From: an uncultured Chloroflexota bacterium
Lineage (GTDB): Bacteria > Chloroflexota > Dehalococcoidia > Lucifugimonadales > UBA1127
Length of the DNA: 62,814 bases
Reading direction: 5' to 3'
NCBI GenBank assembly: GCA_913045315.1
Contig: CAJWQJ010000013.1
Location: 1 to 62,814, forward strand
The notes beneath the pieces are model-generated. The model had not been told where the DNA came from and searched no databases. It worked only from the letters and a program-made list of their open reading frames with translations. The position numbers and the translations under genes were made by a program. Shown piece after piece: positions 8,789 to 17,067 of this stretch; position 1 is the stretch's first letter, and each line of letters starts with the position of its first letter.

Positions 8789-9895
8789 TTATTTTCTTCG
8801 AATGGTGTTTCCGTCACGTTCCCAATTTTCGGATAGTTCACTACTTGAGTCGAGCAATTGTTGAAGTGTTTTGTATTTTGAAGCACTCAATTTACTTACC
8901 TCAAGTGCTCTTGCTGCTGCACCAGCAGCCCATGTACCATTAATAATTTCACCAGAATTTTTTGCTCTTCTGGACCAAGATTTATGTACAGTAGTTTCCC
9001 ATCCAGTTTCCGGTTCAGGGTTACTTGTTGTCGGAGTTGAGTTAGATGTTTGTGGTAAAGATGGTTCAATCTCTTTGCGGCTTTGTATTGGCCTTCGGGT
9101 GTAAGGGCGTCTTGGTCGTGTGGTTTCAGGTTTAGATTCAGCCGGTATAAGAATTTCCTCTGAATCATCTTTATTCTCTTGTTTTGATCTTCCGAGAAGG
9201 TTGGAAAGGATTTTTCTTGGAGTATTTTCTCGTATAGAAACAGTTACATCCCCTTGATTTTTGTTTCTTTCTACTTTTACAACCTTCGATGATTCTAGTA
9301 ATTTCGCAAAGGTTTGAAAACCATAATCTTGAAACGAAAAACTAGGATCGAGTCGTAGAATCCTTTGATGTAATTTTGAACCTAGAACTTTTTCGCTCGA
9401 ATCAACTTGCAATGCTCTGACTAGCAAATTTTCTGCTTCCTTGAATTGGGATGAATTATTTTTTTGGGTTAGAGCATCAAGATAAATGTATCTGTCACAT
9501 GATTTCACAAAAGTTGATGAAACAACATCTCTTCTACCTGCACCTATTACTGATTTTCCAGAAGCACGCAATTTGCTTACCAGAGGAACAAAGTCACTGT
9601 CTGCAGAAACAACCACATATGTGTCCACTGAAGAGCGATAAAGAAGCTCTACAGCATCGATTGCAAGATGGATATCACTGGAATTTTTTTGGGATCGATT
9701 AGCATGAAAATAATGAATAGTTTCTATTCCGAGAGCTAATATTCGGTCTCTATTTTTTCCTGCTGATGACCAGTCAGCATATGCTCGTTTAACTACTATC
9801 CTACCTAGATCAGATAATTGATCAAATAAGTATGGAATTGAGTCTAAACCAGTATTTTCATAGTCTATGAGTACAGCTATTTGATTGTCTGACAA
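8789..9895 (-). CDS. NYN-domain (LabA/DUF88, PIN-like) protein with C-terminal OST-HTH-type region
   Basis: Residues 1-150 form a NYN/PIN-fold nuclease-like domain. IDYENTG supplies the first acidic site, SDIHLAIDAVE the second, and VVSADSDFVPLVSKLRASG the third. The four-acid arrangement of a metal-dependent RNase appears intact. Residues about 165-225 resemble an OST-HTH/LOTUS winged helix (HQRILRLDPSFSFQDYGFQTFAKLLE). A basic, Pro-rich, low-complexity linker follows, then a short C-terminal helical region. The start is a TTG with AGGAAA eight bases upstream, 9 nt after the stop of the transketolase gene, so the two are likely cotranscribed. RNA binding or cleavage is inferred. Confidence 0.82.
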   Translation of the reverse strand: MSDNQIAVLIDYENTGLDSIPYLFDQLSDLGRIVVKRAYADWSSAGKNRDRILALGIETIHYFHANRSQKNSSDIHLAIDAVELLYRSSVDTYVVVSADSDFVPLVSKLRASGKSVIGAGRRDVVSSTFVKSCDRYIYLDALTQKNNSSQFKEAENLLVRALQVDSSEKVLGSKLHQRILRLDPSFSFQDYGFQTFAKLLESSKVVKVERNKNQGDVTVSIRENTPRKILSNLLGRSKQENKDDSEEILIPAESKPETTRPRRPYTRRPIQSRKEIEPSLPQTSNSTPTTSNPEPETGWETTVHKSWSRRAKNSGEIINGTWAAGAAARALEVSKLSASKYKTLQQLLDSSSELSENWERDGNTIRRK

Positions 9896-9904
9896 TGTTT
9901 TTTC

Positions 9905-10843
9905 CTATTTTTTTCTTGATATTACTTTTTTTGCAGCTTCTACAATGCCATTTGAAGAAAGACCATATTTTTCTAGTAGAGGTTTGGCTGGGCCAGATTC
10001 AGCATACTGATGCATGGCAATAAATTCTTGAGGTGCAGGGTAATTTCTTGCCAAGGAACTAGCAACCATACTACCTAACCCACCATGTATGTAGTGTTCT
10101 TCTGCAGTGACTACTGCGTTAGTTTTTGTTATTGATTTGACTAGAGTTGCTTCGTCGAGAGGCTTTAAAGTTGAAACATTTAATACTTCTGCCGAAATTC
10201 CCTGCTCTTTTAAGATTTCTGCGGCATTCAGTACTGATTCAAGTAATGGGCCACACCCTATTAAGGTAACATCACTTCCGTTTTGAAGAATTTCTATAGT
10301 GCCTAATTTAAAATGACTTCCACTTTCATGCATTACAAGTGTGGCAGGGCGATAAAGTCTCATGTAAACAGGACCAGGGGTAGCTATTGCAGCTTTTAAT
10401 GCAGAAACTGTTTCTGGACCGTCAGATGGGGTAAGCACAGTCATTGGAGGAAGGCTACACATTAATGCTAGATCTTCTAAACTTTGAGCAGAAATCCCAT
10501 CTTCAGCTGTCAATAATCCTGCATGAGTACATACTAAATTAACATTTAATTTTGATTGTGCGATTCCTACCCGAATTTGATCAAATGCCCGACCTGTTCC
10601 AAACACAGCAAAAGTTGTACATATAGGTATTTTTCCTGCAGCAGCAAAACCTGCTGCCATACTTAACATGTTTTGTTCGGCAGCTCCTACATCAAAAAAA
10701 CGCTCAGGAAATTCATTTCCGAACATTATTGCCATAGTTGACTTATTTAAATCTCCGCCTAGAACAACTATGTCTTTATTTTCTCTGCCAAGTTCTACAA
10801 GCGCTTTGCCAAATGCTTCTCGAGTAGATTCCATATTTGTCAT
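9905..10843 (-). CDS. Transketolase C-terminal half (subunit B)
   Basis: This 312-residue protein contains the PYR-type and C-terminal domains of a split transketolase. The segment FFDVGAAEQNMLSMAAG holds the cofactor-activating glutamate. It pairs with the gene just upstream, which holds the ThDP-binding half, to make the sugar-phosphate two-carbon transfer enzyme of the pentose phosphate pathway. The spacing between the halves is 17 bp. Split transketolases are common in archaea and several bacterial phyla, so this is not a frameshift. Confidence 0.9.
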   Translation of the reverse strand: MTNMESTREAFGKALVELGRENKDIVVLGGDLNKSTMAIMFGNEFPERFFDVGAAEQNMLSMAAGFAAAGKIPICTTFAVFGTGRAFDQIRVGIAQSKLNVNLVCTHAGLLTAEDGISAQSLEDLALMCSLPPMTVLTPSDGPETVSALKAAIATPGPVYMRLYRPATLVMHESGSHFKLGTIEILQNGSDVTLIGCGPLLESVLNAAEILKEQGISAEVLNVSTLKPLDEATLVKSITKTNAVVTAEEHYIHGGLGSMVASSLARNYPAPQEFIAMHQYAESGPAKPLLEKYGLSSNGIVEAAKKVISRKK

Positions 10844-10860
10844 TATTAATTAGATGTTCC

Positions 10861-11670
10861 TTATTCAAGTTCTTTTAAAGCTTCTACCAGTTGTTCTTTG
10901 TTTGCAGCCTTTCCATGAAAATCTGGATTATTTTCCATAAAACTAACACCTTTACCTTTGATGGTATGGGCAATTATCACTTGAGGTTGTTTTTCTTCTT
11001 TTTGAGCTTCTTTAACTGTATTGATGATTGAATTTATGTCATGTCCATCTGTTTCAAACACTTTCCAACCGAAAGCTTTCCATTTATCTGCTAAAGGTTC
11101 TAAATCCATTACTTGGTCTGTAAATCTATCATTTTGTATTCTGTTCCGGTCTACAAATAAAGTAAGATTATTTGCATTGTAGAATGATGCAGCCATTGCT
11201 GCTTCCCAAATCTGACCTTCATCGCATTCTCCATCACCAACCATTGCATAGACTCTATATGGACTAGTGTCTAATTTTCCGGCTAGAGCAGTTCCTAATG
11301 CAAATGAAAGCCCTTGTCCTAAGGAACCTGCAGACATATCCACACCAGGAGTAATTATATGAACATGACCCTGCAAACGACTATTAAGCTGACGAAAATC
11401 CTTAAATTCATCTGGAGAAAAGAATCCTCTTCTAGCTAGCGTAGCGTACATGACTGGTGATGCATGACCTTTACTTAGAATAAACCTGTCTCTACTAGTT
11501 AGTAAGGGTTGGGAGGGGTCAATATTCATTATTTCAAAATAAAGCACAACCAATATATCCGCTGCTGAAAGGGATCCTCCTGGATGTCCACTTTGGGCAG
11601 CAGAAGTCATTGTGACGATGTCTCGTCTTATCTGCTTTGCAGTACCGATAAGTTGATCAATGTTGACCAT
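10861..11670 (-). CDS. Transketolase N-terminal half (subunit A)
   Basis: The 269-residue product holds the ThDP/metal-binding PP domain: SGHPGGSLSAADI near the N-terminus, SKGHASPVMYA, and the GDGECDEGQIWEAA...NNLTLFVDRN motif. It needs the second subunit encoded directly downstream for an active site. The upstream region, 11671-11823, has no gene that I can support. It ends at the duplicated tRNA fragment of the neighbouring insertion. Confidence 0.9.
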   Translation of the reverse strand: MVNIDQLIGTAKQIRRDIVTMTSAAQSGHPGGSLSAADILVVLYFEIMNIDPSQPLLTSRDRFILSKGHASPVMYATLARRGFFSPDEFKDFRQLNSRLQGHVHIITPGVDMSAGSLGQGLSFALGTALAGKLDTSPYRVYAMVGDGECDEGQIWEAAMAASFYNANNLTLFVDRNRIQNDRFTDQVMDLEPLADKWKAFGWKVFETDGHDINSIINTVKEAQKEEKQPQVIIAHTIKGKGVSFMENNPDFHGKAANKEQLVEALKELE

Positions 11671-11823
11671 AAAAAGGTGCCGTGTAACCTGAACTAAAAT
11701 TTACTGAACTTTTTTGGAATATTATTCCGCAGGTTCAACTTCGTCAGTATAGTTCCTGAGGAAGTTTGTTGCAAATAAATTTCCCTAATTAACTTAAGAA
11801 ATAAGTAATATAGTCAAAGCAAA

Positions 11824-11877
11824 TGGTGCCGAAGGTCAGAGTCGAACTGACACGTCCAGAGGACAATGGTTTTTGAG
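11824..11877 (-). repeat. Distal attachment-site copy (3' part of tRNA-Leu)
   Basis: Fifty-three of 54 bases match the 3' part of the tRNA-Leu gene at 13258-13311. The copy stops inside the anticodon loop, so it lacks the 5' half and cannot be a functional tRNA. Beyond the anticodon loop the sequence is unrelated to a tRNA. The single mismatch lies in the variable arm. Confidence 0.85.
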
Positions 11878-12180
11878 TTTACAGAAATTGCATTTTATAG
11901 CTGTTTAATCTTCTCTAGTTTTTTAGATACACAACTCTATTGAACTTGAAATCGCTAAAACAACCATAACAACGTTTTCAAGGTGGTCATTATTTAGGTC
12001 ATTATTTTTTGGTTTGCTTAACTCACCTTCGTTATGACTGGTTTACTCTCACATAACCAAGTATAAACACATATAATTTTACAATAAGATTATGGTAATA
12101 TACCAATACTTTTTATTGGCTACCTATAGGTTAATATAACTAATCACCAATTGATATTTATGGCAGGAGGAGGAGATTTT

Positions 12181-13125
12181 ATGGAAATTAATTATTGGTG
12201 GGTAAATCAGAATCAAACATATCAATATGAAATAAGAAATGGGTATATGTGGTCTCCAAAGACCAACAGTAATGGTGCACGGAATCAATTTTACGATAAT
12301 ATGAAAGAAGCTAAACCTGGCGATATAGTTTTTTCTTTCAAAGACACATTTATAAAGGCGCTAGGCATCGTTACTGGAACTGCTCAATCACGAACTAAAC
12401 CGTTAGAATTTATCTCAGTAGATAATACTTGGAATAATGAAGGATGGTATGTCCCTGTTGAGTTCCAAGAATTAAATAAGCAACTACACCCAAAAAGTTT
12501 CATATCTTTAATTAGACCTACTCTTCCAGACAAATATTCCCCATTACAGAGTAACGGAAATGGCATTCAGTCAGTGTATTTAGCTAGTGTTCCTTTTGAT
12601 ATGGCTCGTGTAATCAGAGATCTATTGGATGGTCAAGTTGAGTCGTTTATCGAAAATGACATAGCCCAGGAAATTATTCGTGAAACAGAAAATGAAAGCC
12701 ATGAACAAGAAATACGAAAAAGTAGTGATGTTTCAGATACCGAAAAAATTCAAATAATCAAAGCACGTAGAGGACAGGGTATTTTCAAAAAAAACGTTCA
12801 AGAAATTGAGAAAAATTGTCGTGTAACAAAAATTTCCGATATAAATCATTTAAGAGCAAGTCATATAAAGCCATGGAGTAAATCATCACATTTTGAAAAG
12901 CTAGATGGAAATAATGGACTATTATTGTCACCACATGTGGATCATTTATTCGATCGAGGATATGTTAGCTTCATACAAAATGGATCTATTTTAATATCTC
13001 CAAAGATCAAAAAAGAAATACTATATGCATGGGGTATTGATCCTAATTCAAAATCTAAAATGTTTACGCCTGAGCAAGAACATTATCTTGAGTTTCATAG
13101 AGATGAAATTTTCAAGAAACAATAG
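12181..13125 (+). CDS. HNH endonuclease with N-terminal PUA/EVE-like domain, probable modification-dependent (type IV) restriction enzyme
   Basis: The start at 12181 follows AGGAGGAG with ideal spacing and gives 314 residues. The N-terminal region (about 1-160) begins YWWVNQNQTYQYE and contains the MWSPK, ARNQFY and PGDIVFSF blocks of the domain that accompanies many HNH restriction enzymes and resembles PUA/EVE base-flipping readers of modified DNA. The C-terminal HNH nuclease has His228 in RASHIKPW, Asn244/245 in DGNNGLLLSP and His252/His255 in PHVDHLFDRG. It is the only gene in a tRNA-bounded insertion. No methylase or specificity subunit is nearby, as expected for a solitary modification-dependent enzyme. 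The exact modification recognised cannot be read from the sequence. Confidence 0.85.
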   Translation: MEINYWWVNQNQTYQYEIRNGYMWSPKTNSNGARNQFYDNMKEAKPGDIVFSFKDTFIKALGIVTGTAQSRTKPLEFISVDNTWNNEGWYVPVEFQELNKQLHPKSFISLIRPTLPDKYSPLQSNGNGIQSVYLASVPFDMARVIRDLLDGQVESFIENDIAQEIIRETENESHEQEIRKSSDVSDTEKIQIIKARRGQGIFKKNVQEIEKNCRVTKISDINHLRASHIKPWSKSSHFEKLDGNNGLLLSPHVDHLFDRGYVSFIQNGSILISPKIKKEILYAWGIDPNSKSKMFTPEQEHYLEFHRDEIFKKQ

Positions 13126-13257
13126 GGTCTCATTCATGCACTTTGGTCGTATTACAGTTCGTATTGTGGATAAATACACTAAAGTGGTCATTTTGGATCA
13201 TCACTAAAAACAAATTACCTCAAGAATATTAAGGTCAATTTGTATCTAATTGAGTAG

Positions 13258-13311
13258 TGGTGCCGAAGGTCAGAGTCGAACTGACACGTCCAAAGGACAA
13301 TGGTTTTTGAG
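13258..13311 (-). repeat. Proximal attachment-site copy within tRNA-Leu
   Basis: This is the copy of the 54-nt repeat that forms the functional 3' part of the tRNA, from the anticodon loop to the CCA. The match to 11824-11877 ends abruptly within the loop, marking the probable crossover limit. Confidence 0.85.
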
Positions 13312-13342
13312 ACCATCGCGTCTACCATTCCGCCACTTCGGC
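13258..13342 (-). tRNA. tRNA-Leu (anticodon CAA)
   Basis: Read on the minus strand, the acceptor GCCGAAG pairs with CTTCGGC, followed by an encoded ACCA. The anticodon stem ATGGT/ACCAT encloses CTCAAAA, giving anticodon CAA for UUG codons. A long variable arm (TGTCC-TTT-GGACG) marks a class II leucine tRNA, and the T arm TCAG-TTCGACT-CTGA is intact. It is the integration site of the adjacent island. A possible extended -10 (TGATATAAT) lies on the minus strand near 13411-13419. Confidence 0.95.
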
Positions 13343-13475
13343 ATAAGTTAATTTTTAGAGTGAATTAATGAAGGAAAGTACGATTTTAAACTAATTTATC
13401 TTACCTTCAAATTATATCATATATTTTATAAAAATAGAGTTGAGAGAATTATCCATATGCTATATATTTCTGAAT

Positions 13476-15431
13476 ATGACAGTTAATTTTGCAGATTTGC
13501 AAAGAAAAGCTGGGGACTATTTGTTAGATTCTCAGATTAAGCTTATCGATGAAGCTTATCGATTTGCTGAGAAGAGTCACGCTGGTCAATTTAGGGATTC
13601 TGGAGAACCTTACATTGAGCATCCTCTAAATACTTCACTTTATCTTGCTAATCTTATGCAAGATGCTCCTACATTAGCAGCTGGTTTACTTCATGATGTA
13701 GTAGAGGATTGTGGGGTTCCTTTATCTCTGATAGAAACTAAATTTGGATCCGAGGTTAAAAGACTGGTTGATGGTGTTACTAATCTCTCACAGATGGAAT
13801 TATTATCTCAGACACATGAATTTGAATCTAATCAACCAGATCAGTTGATTCAACGCTCGGAAAGTATACGAAAAATGCTTGTTGCTATGGCTCAGGATAT
13901 TCGAGTTGTGTTAATTAAACTCTGTGACAGGCTTCATAATATGCGAACATTACAAGGTAAGAATATTGATAAAAGAATTATGATAGCAAAGGAAACATTG
14001 GATATATACGCACCATTAGCTCATCGCTTGGGGATATGGGATATAAAATGGCAACTTGAGGATCTTGCATTTCGTCATCTTGATGAAACTACATATCGAA
14101 TGATTTCATCAAATATCGCACAGAGACGAGCTGATAGAGAGAAATATTTAGAAGAACAATGTGAACTTTTAAAATCACATATGGCACCATTTGAAATAGA
14201 TTTTGAAGTGTATGGGCGTCCCAAAAATATTTATAGTATTCATAAAAAAATGATCAAATATGAATCGCAGGGCAAAGAATATTCCGAAATCATGGACTTG
14301 TATGCAATCAGGATTTTGGTGGATAGCATTGAAGATTGTTATAAATCCCTTGGCTTAGTACATCAGTTATGGCATCCAATTAATGGTCAATTTGATGATT
14401 ATATTGCCAATCCCAAAGATAATATGTATCAATCTCTTCACACGAGTGTAATGTGTGATCGAGGTGTGCCTCTTGAAGTTCAAGTTAGAACTAGAGAGAT
14501 GCATAGAATAGCTGAATATGGGGTAGCTGCTCATTGGGATTACAAATTAGGTAGTCGAAGTGGTGATGATGATCGTTTTGCAAAAAAAATGACTTGGTTA
14601 AGACAACTTTTAGATTGGCAACAGGATGTAACTGGTGCTGAGGAATTCATAGAGTCGATTAAAACAGATATCTTTAGAGATCAATTATATGTATATACTC
14701 CCAAAGGTGACATTAGAGAATTACCTATAGGGGCAACACCTGTTGATTTTGCATACAGAATTCATTCTGAACTTGGCAATAGATGTATTGGCGCTAGAGT
14801 GAATAGCCAAATAGTTGCTTTGGATACGATTTTAAAAAACGGAGATTTGGTAGAAATAATTTCAAGTAGACAAAGCCGTGGGCCAAGTCTTGACTGGCTT
14901 AATCCAGAAACAGGCTTTGTTAAAACCGCATCTGCACGACAACAAATTCGACTGTGGTATAGGCGACAAGAAAAAGGTGCTCAAATTGAAAAAGGCGTGG
15001 AAATAATTTCGACTGTTAAACATCGATTTGGACTAACAACAAATAACTCAGAAATAGCGAAACACTTTGAATTTAGTACTGACGAAGAATTGATGATAGC
15101 CTTAGGTAATGGCTCCTTTAGTTCTTCTGAACTTGAAAAATATTTCATTATTAAAAGTTCTTCTGATACTGGCTTTGGGGCTCAAGTTGAATTTCGTTTA
15201 GAAGTAGTTGCCTGGGATAGAATCGGATTACTTAGTGATATAACTACTATCTTGTCTCGCGAGAAAATAAATATCTCTTCTGTTATTACTAGCGAACCTG
15301 GAGATGGTACAGCAATAATTTCCCTAACGTTACTTGCAGGTGATTCGTCGCAGATGAGCCGTATTTTTCCGCGACTGGATAATGTTGAAGGCGTTATTGA
15401 TGTTCATCGTGTCGAAACCCCTCAAGAATAA
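13476..15431 (+). CDS. rel: (p)ppGpp synthetase/hydrolase, Rel/SpoT family, lacking the zinc-finger (RIS) domain
   Basis: Makes and degrades the stringent-response alarmone. The HD hydrolase domain shows LLHDVVED and KLCDRLHNMRTL. The synthetase shows GRPKNIYSIHKKM and YQSLHT. A TGS domain follows (QLYVYTPKGDIRELPIGATPVDFAYRIHS), then a helical region, then a C-terminal ACT domain (VAWDRIGLLSDITTIL). The usual Cys-rich zinc-finger/RIS module with its CCNPVPGD-type motif is absent between the helical region and ACT, so the protein is 651 residues rather than 700-750. Hydrolase and synthetase motifs look complete. I use the ATG at 13476; a TTG 36 bases upstream is also open. Confidence 0.9.
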   Translation: MTVNFADLQRKAGDYLLDSQIKLIDEAYRFAEKSHAGQFRDSGEPYIEHPLNTSLYLANLMQDAPTLAAGLLHDVVEDCGVPLSLIETKFGSEVKRLVDGVTNLSQMELLSQTHEFESNQPDQLIQRSESIRKMLVAMAQDIRVVLIKLCDRLHNMRTLQGKNIDKRIMIAKETLDIYAPLAHRLGIWDIKWQLEDLAFRHLDETTYRMISSNIAQRRADREKYLEEQCELLKSHMAPFEIDFEVYGRPKNIYSIHKKMIKYESQGKEYSEIMDLYAIRILVDSIEDCYKSLGLVHQLWHPINGQFDDYIANPKDNMYQSLHTSVMCDRGVPLEVQVRTREMHRIAEYGVAAHWDYKLGSRSGDDDRFAKKMTWLRQLLDWQQDVTGAEEFIESIKTDIFRDQLYVYTPKGDIRELPIGATPVDFAYRIHSELGNRCIGARVNSQIVALDTILKNGDLVEIISSRQSRGPSLDWLNPETGFVKTASARQQIRLWYRRQEKGAQIEKGVEIISTVKHRFGLTTNNSEIAKHFEFSTDEELMIALGNGSFSSSELEKYFIIKSSSDTGFGAQVEFRLEVVAWDRIGLLSDITTILSREKINISSVITSEPGDGTAIISLTLLAGDSSQMSRIFPRLDNVEGVIDVHRVETPQE

Positions 15432-15474
15432 AATTTTTCAATTAACAAATTTCAAGTTTTTGACATCAACAATA

Positions 15475-15503
15475 TTGACTTTCTAGATTCAGATTAGGAT
15501 AAT
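15475..15503 (+). promoter_or_regulatory. Sigma70-like promoter upstream of the 49-aa desulforedoxin-like gene
   Basis: TTGACT (15475-15480) and GATAAT (15498-15503) are separated by exactly 17 bp. The start codon of the small gene is 44 bp beyond the -10. A second TTGACA begins 15 bp upstream of the -35 box. Confidence 0.6.
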
Positions 15504-15546
15504 CCGTTGGGTTCAATGGCTTTATTTCTTTAAATGAGGGGTTAAT

Positions 15547-15696
15547 TTGCCTAGTTTTGTCAGCAGACGCTATCAGTGTTCAGTATGTCGCCGTATTGCT
15601 TTATGTGTAAAAGCTGGTGAGGGTGAAATTCGTTGCTGTAAGCGTAGTATGCCAATGATTGACTGGGATTTGATGCAACAGCTTGCACTGGGTTGA
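15547..15696 (+). CDS. Small desulforedoxin-like Fe(Cys)4 protein, 49 aa
   Basis: Starts at TTG with GAGGGG about 6 nt upstream and a consensus-like promoter further up. The sequence has RYQCSVC, then VKAGEGEIRCC and a Met, which is the C-x2-C...C-C arrangement (Cys11, Cys14, Cys30, Cys31) of desulforedoxin and of the N-terminal domain of desulfoferrodoxin. Such proteins bind a rubredoxin-like iron and act in electron transfer or superoxide/oxygen defence. Here the domain stands alone, followed by a short helical tail. A second protein of the same type lies near 20.3 kb. The fold is inferred from the cysteine spacing; the partner is unknown. Confidence 0.75.
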   Translation: MPSFVSRRYQCSVCRRIALCVKAGEGEIRCCKRSMPMIDWDLMQQLALG

Positions 15697-15778
15697 AATA
15701 TTGATTCATTGAAACACTGCATGATTAAATGCATGTATAGATTGTTTGTTATATGTCTAATTACAAGGAGGGACGTGC

Positions 15779-17053
15779 ATGGGTGTATTAACAGGAAAAA
15801 CGGCCATAGTAGGTGTTGGTGAAACTACTTATTATCGAGATGCTGGTCGAACAACACTTTCTTTAGGAGTCGAAGCTATAAGAAATGCTGTTAAAGATGC
15901 TGGGCTTGAATTAAGTGATATTGATGGCATGACCAGCTATCAAGCTGGTGGAGATTCTCATGGTTCTAATGAAATGGCTCAGTCACTTGGAATGCAGTTG
16001 AATTATAGTTTAGATATTATGGGTGGAGGTTCAAGTACTGAAGCATTAGTTGCACATGCTGCTGGATTGCTTGCTGGTGGTTACTGCAATAATATTGTCA
16101 TATTCCGTTCGATGCGTGGTAGAACAGGCAAAAGAATGGGCGGTCAAACACCATCAGGTCCTGTACCTGCAGTAGCTATCAATACTGATGGAGAAGCATT
16201 GAGAATAGGTGTTACCACACCAGCCCAGAACTTTGGAATAGCAGCTATGAGATATTTCAAAGAATATGGAGCAGGCACTAAACAATTAGCGGCAGTAGCA
16301 ATGACCCATAGGTATCATGCCACCTTAAATCCAAGGGCATTTTTTTACAAGAAACCTTTAACTCTTGAAGACTACATTTCTGCACGATGGGTATCAAAAC
16401 CATTTAGACTTTTTGATTGCTGTTTGGAGATGGATGTAGCTTGTGCATTTGTAATGACAAGAAAAGAGATGGCTTATGATTTAAAGCATCCTCCTATATA
16501 TATCTTAGGTGGTTCTGCTAGAACAATGTCAGAAAGCCCTGCTTATAATCCTGGACGTTTGAACACTGCCGTTCATCACCATGCAAGTAATTGGGCAAGT
16601 CGAAGGTGGATGGGCATGTCAGGCGTGACACATAAAGACATTGATACAGCTTCATTTTACGATGCATTTACATTCACACCATTGATACAAATGGAAGGGT
16701 ATGGTTTTGTAGATCATGGAGAAGCTGGATTTTGGTACGAAGAAGGACATGGAAGATTGGATGCTCGGATGCCTGTCAATACTTCTGGCTCGCATCTTTC
16801 TGAAGGTTATACCCATGGCATTCAGATGGTTGTGGAAATGGCAAGACAACTTCGTGGACGAGCTGATTGTTCGACTGATGCTTGTCCGGATTGGGAAAAA
16901 GGCATTCATTGTTTTGACCGAGAAAAAGGCTGTAGACAAGTTAAAAAATATGGTACTCAAGACTCCCTTCCTGAGGTTGGGTTTTGCGGAGGTTGGGGAA
17001 GCCCAACTACAAGCAGCTCACTAGTTTTGAGTAAATTTTCTTCATCCAATTAA
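15779..17053 (+). CDS. Thiolase-like protein (SCP2-thiolase/Ltp2 type) without the acyl-accepting Cys
   Basis: The 424-residue protein has the thiolase fold of the acetyl-CoA acetyltransferase/SCP-x group. At the position where thiolases carry the nucleophilic cysteine it reads GGGSSTEALVAHAAG, with no Cys. It is followed 14 bp later by a DUF35 gene. In the steroid side-chain enzyme Ltp2-ChsH2, a Cys-less thiolase-like protein and a DUF35 partner form a retro-aldolase, so an aldol-lyase rather than a thiolase role is plausible here. The C-terminus is unusually Cys-rich (ADCSTDACPDW...HCF...GCRQ). Its ribosome site AAGGAGGG is strong. Confidence 0.85.
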   Translation: MGVLTGKTAIVGVGETTYYRDAGRTTLSLGVEAIRNAVKDAGLELSDIDGMTSYQAGGDSHGSNEMAQSLGMQLNYSLDIMGGGSSTEALVAHAAGLLAGGYCNNIVIFRSMRGRTGKRMGGQTPSGPVPAVAINTDGEALRIGVTTPAQNFGIAAMRYFKEYGAGTKQLAAVAMTHRYHATLNPRAFFYKKPLTLEDYISARWVSKPFRLFDCCLEMDVACAFVMTRKEMAYDLKHPPIYILGGSARTMSESPAYNPGRLNTAVHHHASNWASRRWMGMSGVTHKDIDTASFYDAFTFTPLIQMEGYGFVDHGEAGFWYEEGHGRLDARMPVNTSGSHLSEGYTHGIQMVVEMARQLRGRADCSTDACPDWEKGIHCFDREKGCRQVKKYGTQDSLPEVGFCGGWGSPTTSSSLVLSKFSSSN

Positions 17054-17067
17054 CTTAGGAGGGCAAA

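Larger units (their letters stand above)
11824..13257 (+). mobile_element. 1.43-kb tRNA-Leu-integrated island carrying one restriction gene
   Basis: A 54-nt segment matching the anticodon loop through the CCA end of tRNA-Leu is found at 11824-11877 and again as the 3' part of the intact tRNA at 13258-13311, with one mismatch (11859 against 13293). The unit between them is 1434 bp and holds a single complete gene, a PUA/EVE-like HNH endonuclease. This is the geometry of a tyrosine-recombinase insertion downstream of a tRNA, with the tRNA regenerated at one end. No integrase is present. The non-coding stretches 11878-12180 and 13126-13257 contain only short, stop-interrupted frames. The element is either a degraded island or a satellite mobilised in trans. 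Confidence 0.78.

Noticed and set aside
10843-10861. Possible frameshift splitting one transketolase gene.
   Set aside because: Each half has its own start and the junction matches known two-subunit transketolases, so a natural split is the better reading.
11923-12042. A minus-strand frame of about 39 codons between the distal repeat and the HNH gene, ending in a Leu/Val/Ile-rich tail, that might be an integrase remnant.
   Set aside because: It is too short, interrupted by stops upstream and has no catalytic residues of a tyrosine recombinase. A translated search of 11878-12180 against integrases would be needed to support it.
11983-13201. Similar GTGGTCATT motifs near 11983 and 13184 inside the island.
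   Set aside because: The match is short and imperfect, and the region is low in complexity; it may be chance.
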